64,000 nucleotides of DNA from Methylococcus capsulatus str. Texas = ATCC 19069 (GCF_000424685.1 NZ_KE384224.1:124001-188000), one strand, 5' to 3'; shown: positions 20,336 to 31,183, counted from the stretch's first letter. Notes: generated from the sequence alone by a model not told the origin. Program-made: numbers and translations.

Positions 20336-23300
20336 ATGAGTAACGAGGTAAAGGGGGCATCACTCGACGCCAAGCGGTTGGCGGTGCTGCAGCCGTTCCG
20401 GCGCCCCCTCCCATGGTCGGTCGTCGTCGCACTGACGCTAGTCACCACTCTCGTCGGTGGGTTGCAGTTCTACCTGTCGCAGGTGCGGCATTTGCGGGAG
20501 CACGCCGGTGATACGCTGGCAGCAGTGGTCCAGGCGAAATTTCAGCATGTCGCGCACTGGCGTGCCGAGCGGCTGGCCGATGCCGAGCAAGTGGCCGGGA
20601 ATGCGCCATTCCTCGCGGCCGCTGCCGCCTGGCTGGTCGCAGGCCAGCAGGATGCGGCGTCGACCCAGCGCATGCTGGCCCAGATGCAATCGTGCCGGGA
20701 AATGGGCCGCTACCGAAATGTTCTGCTGCTCGACGTGGCCGGCCGTATCCGTTTGTCACTGGTGCCCCACAATGGAGACGAGGCAGGCGGCATCTATGAG
20801 CGTGCTCCGCTGCCCGTGGCAGGAGAGGGCCTACAGCCGCTCCTCGGTGACTGGTACCTTTCGCAGGACGAAACGGAACTTCGGGTCGATGTGTCCTTTC
20901 CGCTGGTAGTGTACGAAGCGAATGGCGAGCGTCGGTTCGTAGGCGCCCTTGTGACGGTGGCCGAGGCCGGCGATCTCCTGCGGACCGTGCTTGAATCGCT
21001 GTCGCAGGTCAAACCGGAGATCTCTCTGATCGGGCAGAGAGGAAACCGCTTGGTTGCCCTGAACCGTGATTTTCTGGAGCGTGGCTGGGAGCCTTCGCCG
21101 CCGCCGAAGCCGCTTGCCGAAGCGGCCCTCAGGGTCTTCTATGGCGAGCGCGGCATGGTCATGCAGGAAGGTGACGCCGAAGCGGACCTATTGTCGCTGG
21201 GGGCACCGATTCCAGGATCGGCTTGGTACGTGATGGCAGCCACGTCCGCGACTCAACTCCCTCAGGAAAACCAGTCTTTTCTTCTCGGCGCGTCTTTACT
21301 GGGACTGCTCGGCGCTCTCGCGGCCGCGGTGGCGCTGCTGGCGCGCTCGTCCGAGCGCCATCACATGCAGGCCGCTCTCAAGGCGGAGAAGGAGCGGGCC
21401 GACCTGTCGAGACGCTTCGAATACTTCGTCCGCTATGCCAATGACGCCATTCTTCTCGCCGACCGGGATCACCGCATCGTCGATGTCAATGATCGTGCGC
21501 TGGATCTCTATGGGTATTCCCGGGAAGAACTGGCCGGGATGACCCTGGCGGACGTCGTGGCCGGGGATGTGGAAGGTGTCGAACATGGGCGTCTGGACGA
21601 AGCGGGCGTCTGGGAGTCGGTGCATACCCGCAAGGACGGGGTTCCGGTCCCCGTGGAATTGAGCGTCCGCTCGATCAGCGTGGAGGGTTCCGATTTCGTC
21701 CAGGCGATCGTGCGGGACGTCACCGAGCGCAAGCGTATCGAACTGGCGCTCGCACGGCAGAAGAATCTGTACAGCCTGCTGGCGCAGACCAATCAGATCA
21801 TCGTCCGCCATACCAGCGAACAGGAGCTGTTCGATTCGGTCTGCCGGATCGCCATAAGGAATGGCGGTTTCCTCTTCGCCTGGATCGGGATGATCGAAAA
21901 CGAAACCGGCGACCTGGTCCCGGTTGCCCGCTACGGCGACGATGCCGGTTACGTAGGGAGGCTGTACCTCTCCAGGGCGGATACCGCGCATCATCACGGC
22001 CCTACGCGAATGGCCGTGGCCGCCGGTCACCACGTGATCAGTGACGATTTTCTTGCCGATCCCCTGACACGGCCCTGGCATGAAGCGGGTCTGGCCGCGG
22101 GCGTGCGCGCCTCCGGCGCTTTTCCCATCCGTCGGTTCGGAAAGGTGGTGGGTGCGATCAATCTCTACGCCGGAGAACGGGGTTTCTTTTCGGAAGACAT
22201 CGTCGCCGTGCTCGATACCATGGCGATGGACGTGTCTTTTGCATTGGACATCCTCGCCCGCGACGCTGAGCGGGAAAGGAGCGAAATGCGGCTCCGGGAA
22301 AGCGAGGAGCGGTTCCGGCTGGCGGCGAATTCGGCGCCGGTGCTCATCTGGATGGGGGATACCGCGCGCGGCTGCACTTTTTTCAACGACATGTGGTTGA
22401 ATTTCACCGGGCGCTCACTCGAATACGAATTGGGTGACGGATGGCTGGAGGGTATGCATCCCGAGGACCGTTCCCGCTGGGTCTGCGCGTACTCCGCTGC
22501 GTTCGATGCCCGGAAGCCATTCGAAATCGAATACCGCCTGCGTCGTCGCGACGGGGAATACCGCACGATACTGGGCAAGGCGACCCCCCGGTTCGACGCC
22601 GGCGGCGAATTCATCGGTTATATCGGTTCATGCATCGACATTTCCGACAGGAAAAAAGGCGACGAGCGCCTGCTGTTGGCCGGCAAGGTGTTCGAAGCGG
22701 TACGCGAGTCGATCATTGTGACGGATGCGAACCGCGTGATCGTGGCGGTCAATCCCGCCTTCAGCGACATGACGGGTTACAGTCCGGAGGAGGCGGTGGG
22801 CAGGACGCCGGCGTTTCTGCAGTCCGGCAGGCATGGCAAAGAATACTATGCGGCGATGTGGAGGGCCGTCGATCAGGAAGGGTCCTGGCAGGGCGAATTC
22901 TGGAACCGGCGCAAGAATGGCGAGCTGTTCGCGGTTCTGGAGACGATCGTGGCGGTTCGCGACGAGACCGGCGCCATGGTCAATTACATCGGTGTTGCCG
23001 CGGACATTTCCAGCCTCAAGGAGGCGGAAGAGCACATCCACCATCTGGCCTATTATGACCCTCTGTCGGCCTTGCCCAACCGGCGCTACCTGATGGAACG
23101 AGCGGAATACGCGCTGGCCTTGGCGGAACGCCGCAAGGAAGAGCTGGCCGTGGTGTTCCTGGACGTCGACCATTTCAAGGACGTCAACGATTCCCTGGGG
23201 CATCAGGTAGGTGATGAACTGCTGGTCCGGGTGGCGACCCAGATCAAGGAATTTACCCGCGAGACGGACACGGTCGCCCGCCTCGGGGGGGACGAGTTCG

Positions 23301-24361
23301 CACTCCTTCTGCCGGATTTGGGCCGTGACGCGGTGTCGCAGGTCGCCGATAAGATACTCGCCGCCCTGCGCAAGCCCTTCGAGCATTCGGGGCAGACCTT
23401 TGCAGTGACCGGCTCCATCGGCATCAGCCTTTACCCCCACGACGGAACCGATTTCGAGACGCTGCTCCGCAACGCGGATACCGCGATGTACCACGCGAAA
23501 CAGCAGGGCCGCAACCAGTTCCGATTCTACGATCCCGGGATGAACGTGGACATCCTGGCACGCCTGACGGTGCTGTCCGAACTCAGAGAAGCCATCCCGG
23601 CGGGCGAGCTCCGGACCTTTTTCCAGCCCGAGATCGATCTGGCCAACGGCACGCTGGTCGGGGCCGAAGCTTTGGTACGCTGGCAGCATCCCACGCGGGG
23701 CCTGCTGTCACCCGACCAGTTCATTCCCGTGGCCGAGAGCAATGATCTGATCATCGCCATCAGTGACTGGGTGCTTGAGGACACTTGCCGTCATCTCGCC
23801 CAATGGAAGAAAGCCGATCAGGCGCCGATTACCGTGGGCGTCAACCTGGCAGCGCGCCATTTCCGCGATCCGCGGCTGGTGCCGCGTGTCGAGTCGTTGC
23901 TGTGCCGTTACGGCGTTCCCGGCTCGTCCCTACAGCTTGAACTGACCGAATCCACCCTCCTGGATGCCGATGCCCAGACCATGATCGTGCTGCAGGAACT
24001 GATCGCGCTGGGATGCAGCCTCTCGATCGATGATTTCGGCACGGGCTATTCCAGTCTGTCCTATCTCAAGAACCTGCCGATAGCCACGTTGAAGATCGAC
24101 CAGAGCTTCGTCCGCGACATCGCTTTCGATGCCGACGACAGGACCATTTCCGGTACGGTGGTGGCTTTGGGCCACAGCCTGGGGCTCAAAGTCATCGCGG
24201 AAGGGGTCGAAACCGAGGAACAGCGGCGCATCCTGCTGGAACAGGGCTGTGACTTCGGGCAGGGTTACCTGTTCTCCCGCCCGCTGAGCTCCAAGGAGTT
24301 CATCAAATGGCGGATGGAGCACGCGCTGCGCCTGGAGACGGATCCGCGCCACCGCGACTGA
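20336..24361 (+). CDS. Membrane PAS/GAF/GGDEF/EAL cyclic-di-GMP signalling protein
   Basis: 1341 residues from the ATG at 20336. TM1 is near residues 25-47, followed by a periplasmic region of about 270 residues and TM2 near 320-340. Cytoplasmic modules in order are PAS (about 365-475), GAF (about 485-635), PAS (about 650-780), PAS (about 785-905), GGDEF (motif GGDEF near residue 983) and EAL (motif EALVRW near 1109). Both catalytic motifs are intact, so it could make and degrade cyclic-di-GMP. The EAL half also keeps the conserved DDFGTGYSS segment. It follows an orphan chemoreceptor and may share a transcript with it. Confidence 0.95.
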   Translation: MSNEVKGASLDAKRLAVLQPFRRPLPWSVVVALTLVTTLVGGLQFYLSQVRHLREHAGDTLAAVVQAKFQHVAHWRAERLADAEQVAGNAPFLAAAAAWLVAGQQDAASTQRMLAQMQSCREMGRYRNVLLLDVAGRIRLSLVPHNGDEAGGIYERAPLPVAGEGLQPLLGDWYLSQDETELRVDVSFPLVVYEANGERRFVGALVTVAEAGDLLRTVLESLSQVKPEISLIGQRGNRLVALNRDFLERGWEPSPPPKPLAEAALRVFYGERGMVMQEGDAEADLLSLGAPIPGSAWYVMAATSATQLPQENQSFLLGASLLGLLGALAAAVALLARSSERHHMQAALKAEKERADLSRRFEYFVRYANDAILLADRDHRIVDVNDRALDLYGYSREELAGMTLADVVAGDVEGVEHGRLDEAGVWESVHTRKDGVPVPVELSVRSISVEGSDFVQAIVRDVTERKRIELALARQKNLYSLLAQTNQIIVRHTSEQELFDSVCRIAIRNGGFLFAWIGMIENETGDLVPVARYGDDAGYVGRLYLSRADTAHHHGPTRMAVAAGHHVISDDFLADPLTRPWHEAGLAAGVRASGAFPIRRFGKVVGAINLYAGERGFFSEDIVAVLDTMAMDVSFALDILARDAERERSEMRLRESEERFRLAANSAPVLIWMGDTARGCTFFNDMWLNFTGRSLEYELGDGWLEGMHPEDRSRWVCAYSAAFDARKPFEIEYRLRRRDGEYRTILGKATPRFDAGGEFIGYIGSCIDISDRKKGDERLLLAGKVFEAVRESIIVTDANRVIVAVNPAFSDMTGYSPEEAVGRTPAFLQSGRHGKEYYAAMWRAVDQEGSWQGEFWNRRKNGELFAVLETIVAVRDETGAMVNYIGVAADISSLKEAEEHIHHLAYYDPLSALPNRRYLMERAEYALALAERRKEELAVVFLDVDHFKDVNDSLGHQVGDELLVRVATQIKEFTRETDTVARLGGDEFALLLPDLGRDAVSQVADKILAALRKPFEHSGQTFAVTGSIGISLYPHDGTDFETLLRNADTAMYHAKQQGRNQFRFYDPGMNVDILARLTVLSELREAIPAGELRTFFQPEIDLANGTLVGAEALVRWQHPTRGLLSPDQFIPVAESNDLIIAISDWVLEDTCRHLAQWKKADQAPITVGVNLAARHFRDPRLVPRVESLLCRYGVPGSSLQLELTESTLLDADAQTMIVLQELIALGCSLSIDDFGTGYSSLSYLKNLPIATLKIDQSFVRDIAFDADDRTISGTVVALGHSLGLKVIAEGVETEEQRRILLEQGCDFGQGYLFSRPLSSKEFIKWRMEHALRLETDPRHRD

Positions 24362-24425
24362 CACCGCCCCTTCAACGTTCGACGTGAAAACCGGGCGGTG
24401 CGGCAGCCGGGACTGGCCGGAGCCG

Positions 24426-26684
24426 TCAGAACAGTCGTCGGAACCAAGAATCTCCGCCGGTTTCCCCGCCTTCGGCACAGGGTGCCCAGGCCGCTGGTTC
24501 CGAGCCTTTGATGAACGGCAATTCATGGGCGTCGGGGCAGCCGTCGTCGGCGCGCAGCCCCGTTTGTCGGTCGACTCGCAGCATGACTATATTCTCCGGC
24601 GGGATGAGATCAAGGGGTTCCTTCGCCAGCTTCTGCATGGTGGCGCCCCAGATCTGCAGCGCTCCCCGGGCCCCGGTTAGACCCGCGGGGCGGTTGTCGT
24701 CGCGTCCCACCCAGACCACCCCGGTGTAGTCGCCGCTGAAACCCGCGAACCAGCTGTCGCGCATGTCGTTGGTCGTCCCCGTCTTGCCGGCGACATGGAA
24801 GTTTTCCGGAAGGTAGGTATAGACAGAACGGCCGGTGCCCTCGCTCATGACCTCCTGGAGGATGGTATTCAGCAGATAGATTGCTCCCGGCTCCACGGCC
24901 TGGCGAAGTTCCAGCCCGAACCGCTGCAGAGTCTCGCCGTCGTGCGAGAGCACGGCCTGGATACCCCGCAGCGGTGTGACGAAACCGTCGCTAGCGAGCG
25001 TCTGATAAAGAGTGGCGACCTCGATCGGCGACAGGTTGGCCGCGCCCAGCAGCAGCGAGGGATAGGTTTCCACCTCGCGGTTTACGCCCAGTTTTCTGAG
25101 CGTCTCGGCGGTGCGTTCGACGCCGACGGCAAGGCCCAGCCGTACCGTCGCCAGGTTGTACGACTGGGCCAGAGCCGTGTGGAGCGGCACCTGTCCGTGT
25201 TCCCTGCCATCGTAATTCCTGGGCGTCCACGGTTTGCCGCCGCCGTCGATTTTGATGGTTTCGTCCAGCAGGGGGGTGGCGACGGTATAGCCGCTGGGCT
25301 GTTCCAGGGCAGTGAGATACACCACCGGTTTGTAAAGGGAGCCGATCTGACGGGCGGAATCGAGCGCGCGGTTGAAGCCCGACGACTCGACATCGCGGCT
25401 GCCCGCGAAGGCTGCGATCTCGCCGTTGGAGCGCCGGGTGAAGATGGCAGCGGCTTCCAACCGTTCTTCCGGCCGGGTGGAGTGGTCGAGCCGTGCCAGG
25501 GTCTTGGCGATCGCCGAATCCAGATGCTCCTGGGCGAAGACGTCGAGTGTGGTAAAAATGCGCAGCCCTTCGGAAGTCAGGTCCTCGGGACGGTACTGTT
25601 CCTGAAGCTGGCGCCGGATCAAATCGAGAAAGGCCGGATAACGGCTGATGGCCTGGTGTGGGTTCTTGACCACGTCCAGCGGCCGTCGTTTGGCGGCGTC
25701 GGCCTCGGCGGAAGTGATGAAACCCTGTTCCGCCATGGCATCCAGCACGCGATCGCGCCTTTCCCGGCTGCGCTCGGGGTGTTTGTGCGGATCGTAATAG
25801 GTCGGTCCCCGCACCAAGGCGACCAGCAGCGCCACGTGATGCAGTTCCAGTTCGTTGAGGGCACGGCTGAAATAGTACTGGCTCGCCAGACCGAAACCAT
25901 GGATGGCGCGGGTGCCATCCTGGCCCAAGTAGATTTCGTTGAGATAAGCCTCGAGAATCGCAGCCTTGCTGTAGCGGGCTTCCAGAATCAGCGCCATGAA
26001 GGCCTCGCTGATCTTACGCCCCAGCGTACGTTCGGCACTAAGAAAGAAATTCTTGACCAGTTGCTGAGTCAGCGTGCTGCCGCCCTGGACGAAGCCGCCT
26101 GCCTTGATGTTCTGCCAGGCGGCCCGCAGGATGCCCTTGGCGGAGAGGCCGAAATGTTCATAGAAATCACGGTCTTCGACCGCCAGCAGTGCGTCGATCA
26201 GCGGCCTGGGCACGTCGTCGAGCTTGACCAGTATCCGGTCTTCCTTCAGCGCGGGGTAAAAGCTGCCGATCTGCACCGGATCCAGCCGTACCAGGGAGGG
26301 GTGGTCGTCAGAATCCAGGCTCTCCAGCGCGCGCACGCTACCGCCGGAGAATTCGACGCGGACTTCGCTGGAGGGTTCGGATTTGTCGGGAAACAGAAAC
26401 TCCCGGGTTCGGAGCCGTATCTCGTTGCCCTTGCGGGTGTAGCTGCCTTGCGAGGTCAGGCCGGGGTCGTTCCGGTATTTGAGCTGATCCAGCATCCACA
26501 CCAGTTGATCTGCAGCAATCGGTGCTTCGGCATAGAGCTCCACCGGCATTGCGTATACCCGGGCGGGCAGGGCCCAGCGTCGCCCCTCGAATTTTTCGCG
26601 GATCACGGCATCCTGATGGGCGAGATAGACGGTCAGGGCGATCGTCGAGGCTAACACCGACAGGTAGAGGAGCTTGCGGATCAT
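24426..26684 (-). CDS. mrcB: Bifunctional penicillin-binding protein 1B
   Basis: 752 residues from the ATG at 26684; a TTG at 26705 would add 7 residues. A short cytoplasmic tail and one membrane anchor (about 4-22) precede a UvrB-like domain 2 stretch. The glycosyltransferase domain has catalytic EDRDFYEHFG and the segment GGSTLTQQLVKN. The transpeptidase carries SLYK (active-site Ser), SYN and KTGT. It polymerises and crosslinks peptidoglycan in the periplasm. It converges with the GGDEF/EAL gene across 64 bases. Confidence 0.95.
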   Translation of the reverse strand: MIRKLLYLSVLASTIALTVYLAHQDAVIREKFEGRRWALPARVYAMPVELYAEAPIAADQLVWMLDQLKYRNDPGLTSQGSYTRKGNEIRLRTREFLFPDKSEPSSEVRVEFSGGSVRALESLDSDDHPSLVRLDPVQIGSFYPALKEDRILVKLDDVPRPLIDALLAVEDRDFYEHFGLSAKGILRAAWQNIKAGGFVQGGSTLTQQLVKNFFLSAERTLGRKISEAFMALILEARYSKAAILEAYLNEIYLGQDGTRAIHGFGLASQYYFSRALNELELHHVALLVALVRGPTYYDPHKHPERSRERRDRVLDAMAEQGFITSAEADAAKRRPLDVVKNPHQAISRYPAFLDLIRRQLQEQYRPEDLTSEGLRIFTTLDVFAQEHLDSAIAKTLARLDHSTRPEERLEAAAIFTRRSNGEIAAFAGSRDVESSGFNRALDSARQIGSLYKPVVYLTALEQPSGYTVATPLLDETIKIDGGGKPWTPRNYDGREHGQVPLHTALAQSYNLATVRLGLAVGVERTAETLRKLGVNREVETYPSLLLGAANLSPIEVATLYQTLASDGFVTPLRGIQAVLSHDGETLQRFGLELRQAVEPGAIYLLNTILQEVMSEGTGRSVYTYLPENFHVAGKTGTTNDMRDSWFAGFSGDYTGVVWVGRDDNRPAGLTGARGALQIWGATMQKLAKEPLDLIPPENIVMLRVDRQTGLRADDGCPDAHELPFIKGSEPAAWAPCAEGGETGGDSWFRRLF

Positions 26685-26763
26685 GCGCGTAGAGGGGACC
26701 GTCAAAAGGGAATCACCGATGAAGGCTTCCTGGCGATGGAGATGCCGCGCTGCGGCCTGCGTG

Positions 26764-27741
26764 TCAGGCAGTCAGCGCCAGATACGGCTCCAGCAGGCCG
26801 ATGAGGGTGTCGGCATGTGCCCGACTCGCATTCAGGGCTGGAATGTAACGATAGTTTTTTCCGCCGGCGCCGAGGAATTCATTGCGGTTGGCGATGGCGA
26901 TTTCTTCCAGGGTCTCCAGGCAATCCACGGCGAAACCGGGGCATACCACATCCACGTGTCGGATACCCTGGCTCGGAAGCTCCCGCAGGGTGTCGATGCA
27001 ATAGGGCCTGAGCCATTCGGCCCGGCCAAAGCGTGACTGATAGGCCAGCAGCCATTCGTCATCGCTCAGGTCGAGCAGGCGGGCGATGCCTTGCGCCGTT
27101 GCCTGGCACTGGCTGGCATACGGGTCGCCCCTGTCGATGCAGCGTTTGGGCAGGCCGTGGAAGGAGAACACCAGGCGCTCGGGACGGCCGTGTTCCTGCC
27201 AGAACGAGCGGATGCTGGCGGCGACGGCTTCCAGGTATTTGGGCGAGCGGTGATAGTCGCCGATGAAATGCAGGCTGGGAATGTGGCGCCAGGTTTTCAA
27301 GGTGTCACATACCGCATCGAACGCCGAGCCGGTCGTAGCGGCCGAATACTGCGGGTACAGCGGCAGTACCACGATCGTTTCGACTCGGTTCCGGAGTTCC
27401 TCCAGCTTCAACCGGACGGAGGGATTACCGTAACGCATGGCAATTTCGACGGCGGCGAACCTGCCGTCGGCGGCCAGCCGGTCGCGTAGGTCTTGCGTGT
27501 AGGCCAAAAGCGGCGAACCGCGTTCGGTCCAGATGGTGCGGTAGGCATGGGCCGATTTTCTAGACCGGGTACGGAGCACGACGAGGTTGAGGATGGGCCA
27601 CCACAGCACGCGGGGAATTTCGACCACACGCGGATCGGACAGGAATTCGCGCAGATAGCGCCGGACGGCCTTCGGCGTCGGCGCTTCCGGTGTGCCGAGG
27701 TTGATCAGCAGGACTCCGGTTCGGGCGGCGGTGGGATGCAT
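26764..27741 (-). CDS. hemH: Ferrochelatase
   Basis: 325 residues. It inserts ferrous iron into protoporphyrin IX, the last step of heme synthesis. The family N-terminus GVLLINLGTPEAP, the catalytic-His region FSFHGLPKR and the C-terminal VVCPGFAVDCLETLEEI are all present. It starts 4 bases after folE ends and sits in a minus-strand run of folE and dusA, so co-transcription is likely. Confidence 0.97.
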   Translation of the reverse strand: MHPTAARTGVLLINLGTPEAPTPKAVRRYLREFLSDPRVVEIPRVLWWPILNLVVLRTRSRKSAHAYRTIWTERGSPLLAYTQDLRDRLAADGRFAAVEIAMRYGNPSVRLKLEELRNRVETIVVLPLYPQYSAATTGSAFDAVCDTLKTWRHIPSLHFIGDYHRSPKYLEAVAASIRSFWQEHGRPERLVFSFHGLPKRCIDRGDPYASQCQATAQGIARLLDLSDDEWLLAYQSRFGRAEWLRPYCIDTLRELPSQGIRHVDVVCPGFAVDCLETLEEIAIANRNEFLGAGGKNYRYIPALNASRAHADTLIGLLEPYLALTA

Positions 27742-27745
27742 GGCC

Positions 27746-28303
27746 CTATTTTCGGCCGATGAGGTCGAGGAATTCCGCCCGCGTGCTACTTTGCTTGCGG
27801 AAGAGGCCGAGCATGGACGATGTGGTCATCACCGAATTCTGTTTCTCTACACCGCGCATCATCATGCACAGGTGTTTGGCCTCGACCACGACGGCGACGC
27901 CACGCGGGTTGACCGCGGTCTGGATCGCGTCTGCGATCTGTTTGGTGAGGCGTTCCTGTATCTGCAGGCGGCGGGCATACATCTCGACGATCCGGGCGAT
28001 CTTGGACAGACCGATGACCTTGCCCTGGGGTAGATAGCCGACGTGGCACTTGCCGATGAAGGGCAGCAGATGATGCTCACACAGCGAATACAGCTCGATG
28101 TCCTTGACGATCACCATGTCCTCGGAATCCGCCTCGAAAACCGCGTTGTTGAGGACGTGATCGAGCGACTGGTGATAGCCGCTGTTGAGGAACCGAAAGG
28201 CGCTCGCCGCCCGCTTGGGCGTGTCGACGAGTCCCTCGCGGGAGACGTCTTCGCCGATTTCCTGAATAAGCTGGCTGAACAGTGTTTCCATCACGCTGTG
28301 CAT
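27746..28303 (-). CDS. folE: GTP cyclohydrolase I
   Basis: 185 residues from the ATG at 28303 (MHSVMETL), the normal FolE length; the longer reading frame upstream is not family-like. It converts GTP to dihydroneopterin triphosphate for folate. Zinc ligands are seen in [10 protein letters not shown] and in the later [10 protein letters not shown]. It lies between dusA and hemH on the same strand with small gaps (22 and 4 bases). Confidence 0.97.
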   Translation of the reverse strand: MHSVMETLFSQLIQEIGEDVSREGLVDTPKRAASAFRFLNSGYHQSLDHVLNNAVFEADSEDMVIVKDIELYSLCEHHLLPFIGKCHVGYLPQGKVIGLSKIARIVEMYARRLQIQERLTKQIADAIQTAVNPRGVAVVVEAKHLCMMMRGVEKQNSVMTTSSMLGLFRKQSSTRAEFLDLIGRK

Positions 28304-28325
28304 CGGGTTGGCCTCTAGAATCGGG

Positions 28326-29408
28326 TTAAGTGAACGAGCCCTGCCGGCCCTGGTTTCCGCGAAGGCCGTTCGCGCCGAGTGCATGCGCGGCCTCCAGCAG
28401 CAGTGCCTCGCTGGCGCCCCGCCGGGAGGCACCTTCGCTGATGTGCCGACGCCAGCGTTTCCCCCCTGGCGTTGCATGATAAAGGCCCAGGATATGTCGC
28501 GTGAGGGCATGCAGCCGGCTACCTTTGGAGAGTTCGTCCCGGACGTAGGGCATAAAATCTTCAATGACCTCCTCCCGGGTTCGGGGCCTGACGTCGCTGT
28601 GCCCGTAGCAACGGCGGTCGGCCTCGGCGAGAAGGTAGGGGTTGTGATAAGCGGCTCGACCTATCATGACGCCATCACACCACGACAGGTGCCGTTCGGC
28701 TTCGTCCAGCGTCTGGATACCGCCATTCAGCACGATCGCGAGTTCCGGTAGCTCGGACTTGAGCCGGCGGACCACGTCGTAGCGCAGTGGTGGGGTTTGG
28801 CGGTTTTCCTTGGGTGAAAGACCTTGCAGCCACGCTTTGCGGGCATGGACGATGAAAGTGCGGCAGCCGGCTTCGGCAACGATCGTCACGAAATGAAGCA
28901 GGTCTTCGTAAGAGTCGCGGTCGTCGATGCCGATGCGGGTCTTGACGGTGACCGGCACCGAGACGGCCTCGCACATGGCGCGGACACAGTCGGCCACGCG
29001 CTCCGGTTCGGCCATCAGGCAGGCGCCGAAGCGGCCGGTCTGGACACGGGGGCTGGGACAGCCAACGTTGAGATTGACTTCGTCGAATCCCCTGAATTCC
29101 GCGATTTTTGCGCATTCGGCCAGAGCCTCGGGATCGCTGCCGCCGAGCTGGATCGCCAGCGGGTGCTCCGCCGGATGGAAGCCAAGGAGCCGCTCCCGGT
29201 CGCCATGGAGGATGGCGGCGGTCGTCACCATCTCGGTATAGAGCAGGGTATGGCGGGAAATCAGCCGAAGGAAAAAGCGGCAATGCCGATCGGTCCAGTC
29301 CATCATCGGTGCCACACTCAGACGGTGCCGGAATGGCCGAACATCGGCCGGTATCGCTACTGCCCCGGCGAGATCGCGGCTCGAGGGCCGGACGTTGAAA
29401 GCGCTCAA
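28326..29408 (-). CDS. dusA: tRNA-dihydrouridine synthase A
   Basis: About 360 residues. The flavoprotein reduces uridines 20/20a in the D-loop of tRNA. Visible are [14 protein letters not shown] at the N-terminus, [12 protein letters not shown] with the catalytic Cys region and the FMN-binding VLNGGIQT. The start is uncertain: the frame opens with TTG at 29408 and there is no good ATG before the conserved N-terminus, nor a clear ribosome site. It is upstream of folE and hemH. Confidence 0.94.
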   Translation of the reverse strand: MSAFNVRPSSRDLAGAVAIPADVRPFRHRLSVAPMMDWTDRHCRFFLRLISRHTLLYTEMVTTAAILHGDRERLLGFHPAEHPLAIQLGGSDPEALAECAKIAEFRGFDEVNLNVGCPSPRVQTGRFGACLMAEPERVADCVRAMCEAVSVPVTVKTRIGIDDRDSYEDLLHFVTIVAEAGCRTFIVHARKAWLQGLSPKENRQTPPLRYDVVRRLKSELPELAIVLNGGIQTLDEAERHLSWCDGVMIGRAAYHNPYLLAEADRRCYGHSDVRPRTREEVIEDFMPYVRDELSKGSRLHALTRHILGLYHATPGGKRWRRHISEGASRRGASEALLLEAAHALGANGLRGNQGRQGSFT

Positions 29409-29415
29409 GGAACAG

Positions 29416-30096
29416 TCACGATGCGGAATCGTCTTTCGCAGGGCCCGTCAGGAACACATCTTGGCGGGACGGCAGGTATTGTACCGAACGTGTACTCAGC
29501 CAGGCTCCCCCCAGCATCAGGGTCCCCGCTCCCAGGGCTCCGGCCCCGAGGTAGAGCAGTTTCTCGAATTCCACCCATTCCCGCACGGTCCTGGCAGCGG
29601 CCGGATCCTCGACCGGTTCCGATGACATCCGGTAGCGCTCGTGTTCACCGGCGGATTTGAGCTGGCCGCCCTGAGTGGCGTAGCTTTGCAGGAACCGGAG
29701 TTCATACTTCAGGGCTTCGAGGAGTTCTGCTTCGTCCGCGCCGAAGCGTCCATTCTGAACGCTTCTTTCCAGCGTTCTGAGTTTGTTCTCGACCGAGTCC
29801 TTCATCAAACCGGCAACCCTGCCCTGGAGGGAATCGAGTTCGTTCTGATATTGCTGCAGATCCGGGTTCTGTAGGGCGATACGTTCGCCGGGAGACATAT
29901 TCAGCGCTTTGATCAGGGCTTCTCCTCGCCACAGGATCAACGCCATGATCACGAGCGTGAGCCACAGGAAAAGCATCCCCCCCACGCGCAGCCAGGACGA
30001 ACCGCGCGGCTCCAGCAGGATGGGCCGGGCGGGCATGCTTCCGCCGAAATCCGGGCGGAGACGGTCCTCGGATGCTTTGCTTCCCTTGTTATCCAT
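29416..30096 (-). CDS. Unknown protein with two membrane segments and a central helical region
   Basis: 226 residues from the ATG at 30096 (MDNKGSK); a GTG at 30123 would add 9 residues. No family is recognised. A hydrophobic segment near residues 40-58 and another near 183-203 flank a charged helical region rich in Leu, Glu and Gln that may form a coiled coil. A topology with both termini in the cytoplasm is possible. It ends 7 bases before dusA, so it may head the dusA-folE-hemH run. Confidence 0.7.
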   Translation of the reverse strand: MDNKGSKASEDRLRPDFGGSMPARPILLEPRGSSWLRVGGMLFLWLTLVIMALILWRGEALIKALNMSPGERIALQNPDLQQYQNELDSLQGRVAGLMKDSVENKLRTLERSVQNGRFGADEAELLEALKYELRFLQSYATQGGQLKSAGEHERYRMSSEPVEDPAAARTVREWVEFEKLLYLGAGALGAGTLMLGGAWLSTRSVQYLPSRQDVFLTGPAKDDSAS

Positions 30097-30439
30097 GGAC
30101 GTTTGAGGTGGGATTGCGCGCACTCACAGCGGTTCAGCCGGACCGGAACTGATTTTCAAATATGACAGATCACAGGCGAGCGGTCAATTTCATCGTCAGG
30201 TGCAAACTGTCCGCCGAGGTCGCATGCTGTAAAGGGCATCGTCCGATGCCCCGGGCGGAAAGACGGGGGACACAGCGCAAACGCCGGGAGCGTGGCTTTT
30301 TTTGGGATGCTGCCGTACCAGGACGGCTCGACCCATGAATGGGGAGCTTGATCGTGACCCTGGACGCTGCCCCGCTATCAATCAAAAAGCGGTCATCCAT
30401 CTGCCACAAGACAGGACCAATCCATTTGTGGCCGACATC
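30097..30439. other. Intergenic region with hairpins, no gene recognised
   Basis: No convincing gene is seen in these 343 bases. There is a perfect 8-base inverted repeat, GGGCATCG TC CGATGCCC (30234-30251), and GCCACAA...TTGTGGC (30403-30432) just past the pdxJ stop codon, which may form its transcript end although it lacks a T-run. The stretch near 30270-30330 has some GCAAA/GGG motifs but does not fit a riboswitch I know. Confidence 0.4.
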
Positions 30440-31183
30440 TCATCCCCACCGGGCCGTATGCAGTAGCGTCACCATGTCGGCCACTGCTTCTTTCAGGCCG
30501 GAGAAAAAGGCGCGGGCGACGATGGCATGGCCGATGTTGAGCTCGACGATCTGCGGAATGCGGCAGATCGCGCCCACATTGGCGTAGGTCAGGCCGTGTC
30601 CCGCATTGACCTGCAGCCCCAACGCTTCCGCTACCGACGCGGCATGGCGGAGTTTTTCCAGCTCGATGGACCGTTCCTGGTCGTTCCTCGCATCCGCGTA
30701 ACGGCCGGTGTGCAGTTCGATCACGGGCGCGCCGGCGCGGGCTGCGGCCTCGATCTGGGCGGGCTCCGGGTCGATGAACAGGGACACCTCGATGCCGGCG
30801 TCGCCAAGGCGCCGGCACGTCTCGCCGATCCGGTCCAGGTTTCCTGCAACGTCCAGTCCTCCCTCGGTCGTCAGCTCCTCCCGCCGTTCCGGCACGAGGC
30901 AGCATGCGTGAGGGTGAATACGGCAGGCGATGGCGACCATTTCGTCCGTGACGGCCATCTCCAGATTGAGCCGGGTCTCGATGTGTTCGCGGAGCAGCTC
31001 GATGTCCCGGTCCTGGATATGCCGGCGGTCTTCGCGCAGATGTGCGGTGATCCCGCCTGCTCCTGCCTGCTCGGCAACGAAAGCGGCGTGCAGGACCGAA
31101 GGGTAGGGGGTGTGCCGCGCCTGCCGGATGGTCGCCACATGGTCGATATTGACACCGAGTCTGATGGGCTGCTTGACGTTCAC
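30440..31183 (-). CDS. pdxJ: Pyridoxine 5'-phosphate synthase
   Basis: 247 residues from a GTG start. It condenses 1-deoxyxylulose 5-phosphate with aminoacetone phosphate to make pyridoxine 5'-phosphate. Family segments are [28 protein letters not shown] and [11 protein letters not shown]. It stands between two gene-poor stretches and appears to be transcribed alone. Confidence 0.97.
   Translation of the reverse strand: MNVKQPIRLGVNIDHVATIRQARHTPYPSVLHAAFVAEQAGAGGITAHLREDRRHIQDRDIELLREHIETRLNLEMAVTDEMVAIACRIHPHACCLVPERREELTTEGGLDVAGNLDRIGETCRRLGDAGIEVSLFIDPEPAQIEAAARAGAPVIELHTGRYADARNDQERSIELEKLRHAASVAEALGLQVNAGHGLTYANVGAICRIPQIVELNIGHAIVARAFFSGLKEAVADMVTLLHTARWG

Noticed and set aside
24795..26654. 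Long open frame opposite the penicillin-binding protein gene
   Set aside because: It mirrors a well-supported gene with intact catalytic motifs; the translated product has no recognisable family.
30270..30420. Possible cyclic-di-GMP (GEMM) riboswitch, because of GCAAA and GGGACGC-like motifs
   Set aside because: The core motifs do not appear in the right order and the adjacent genes are not typical targets; I could not fold a convincing match.
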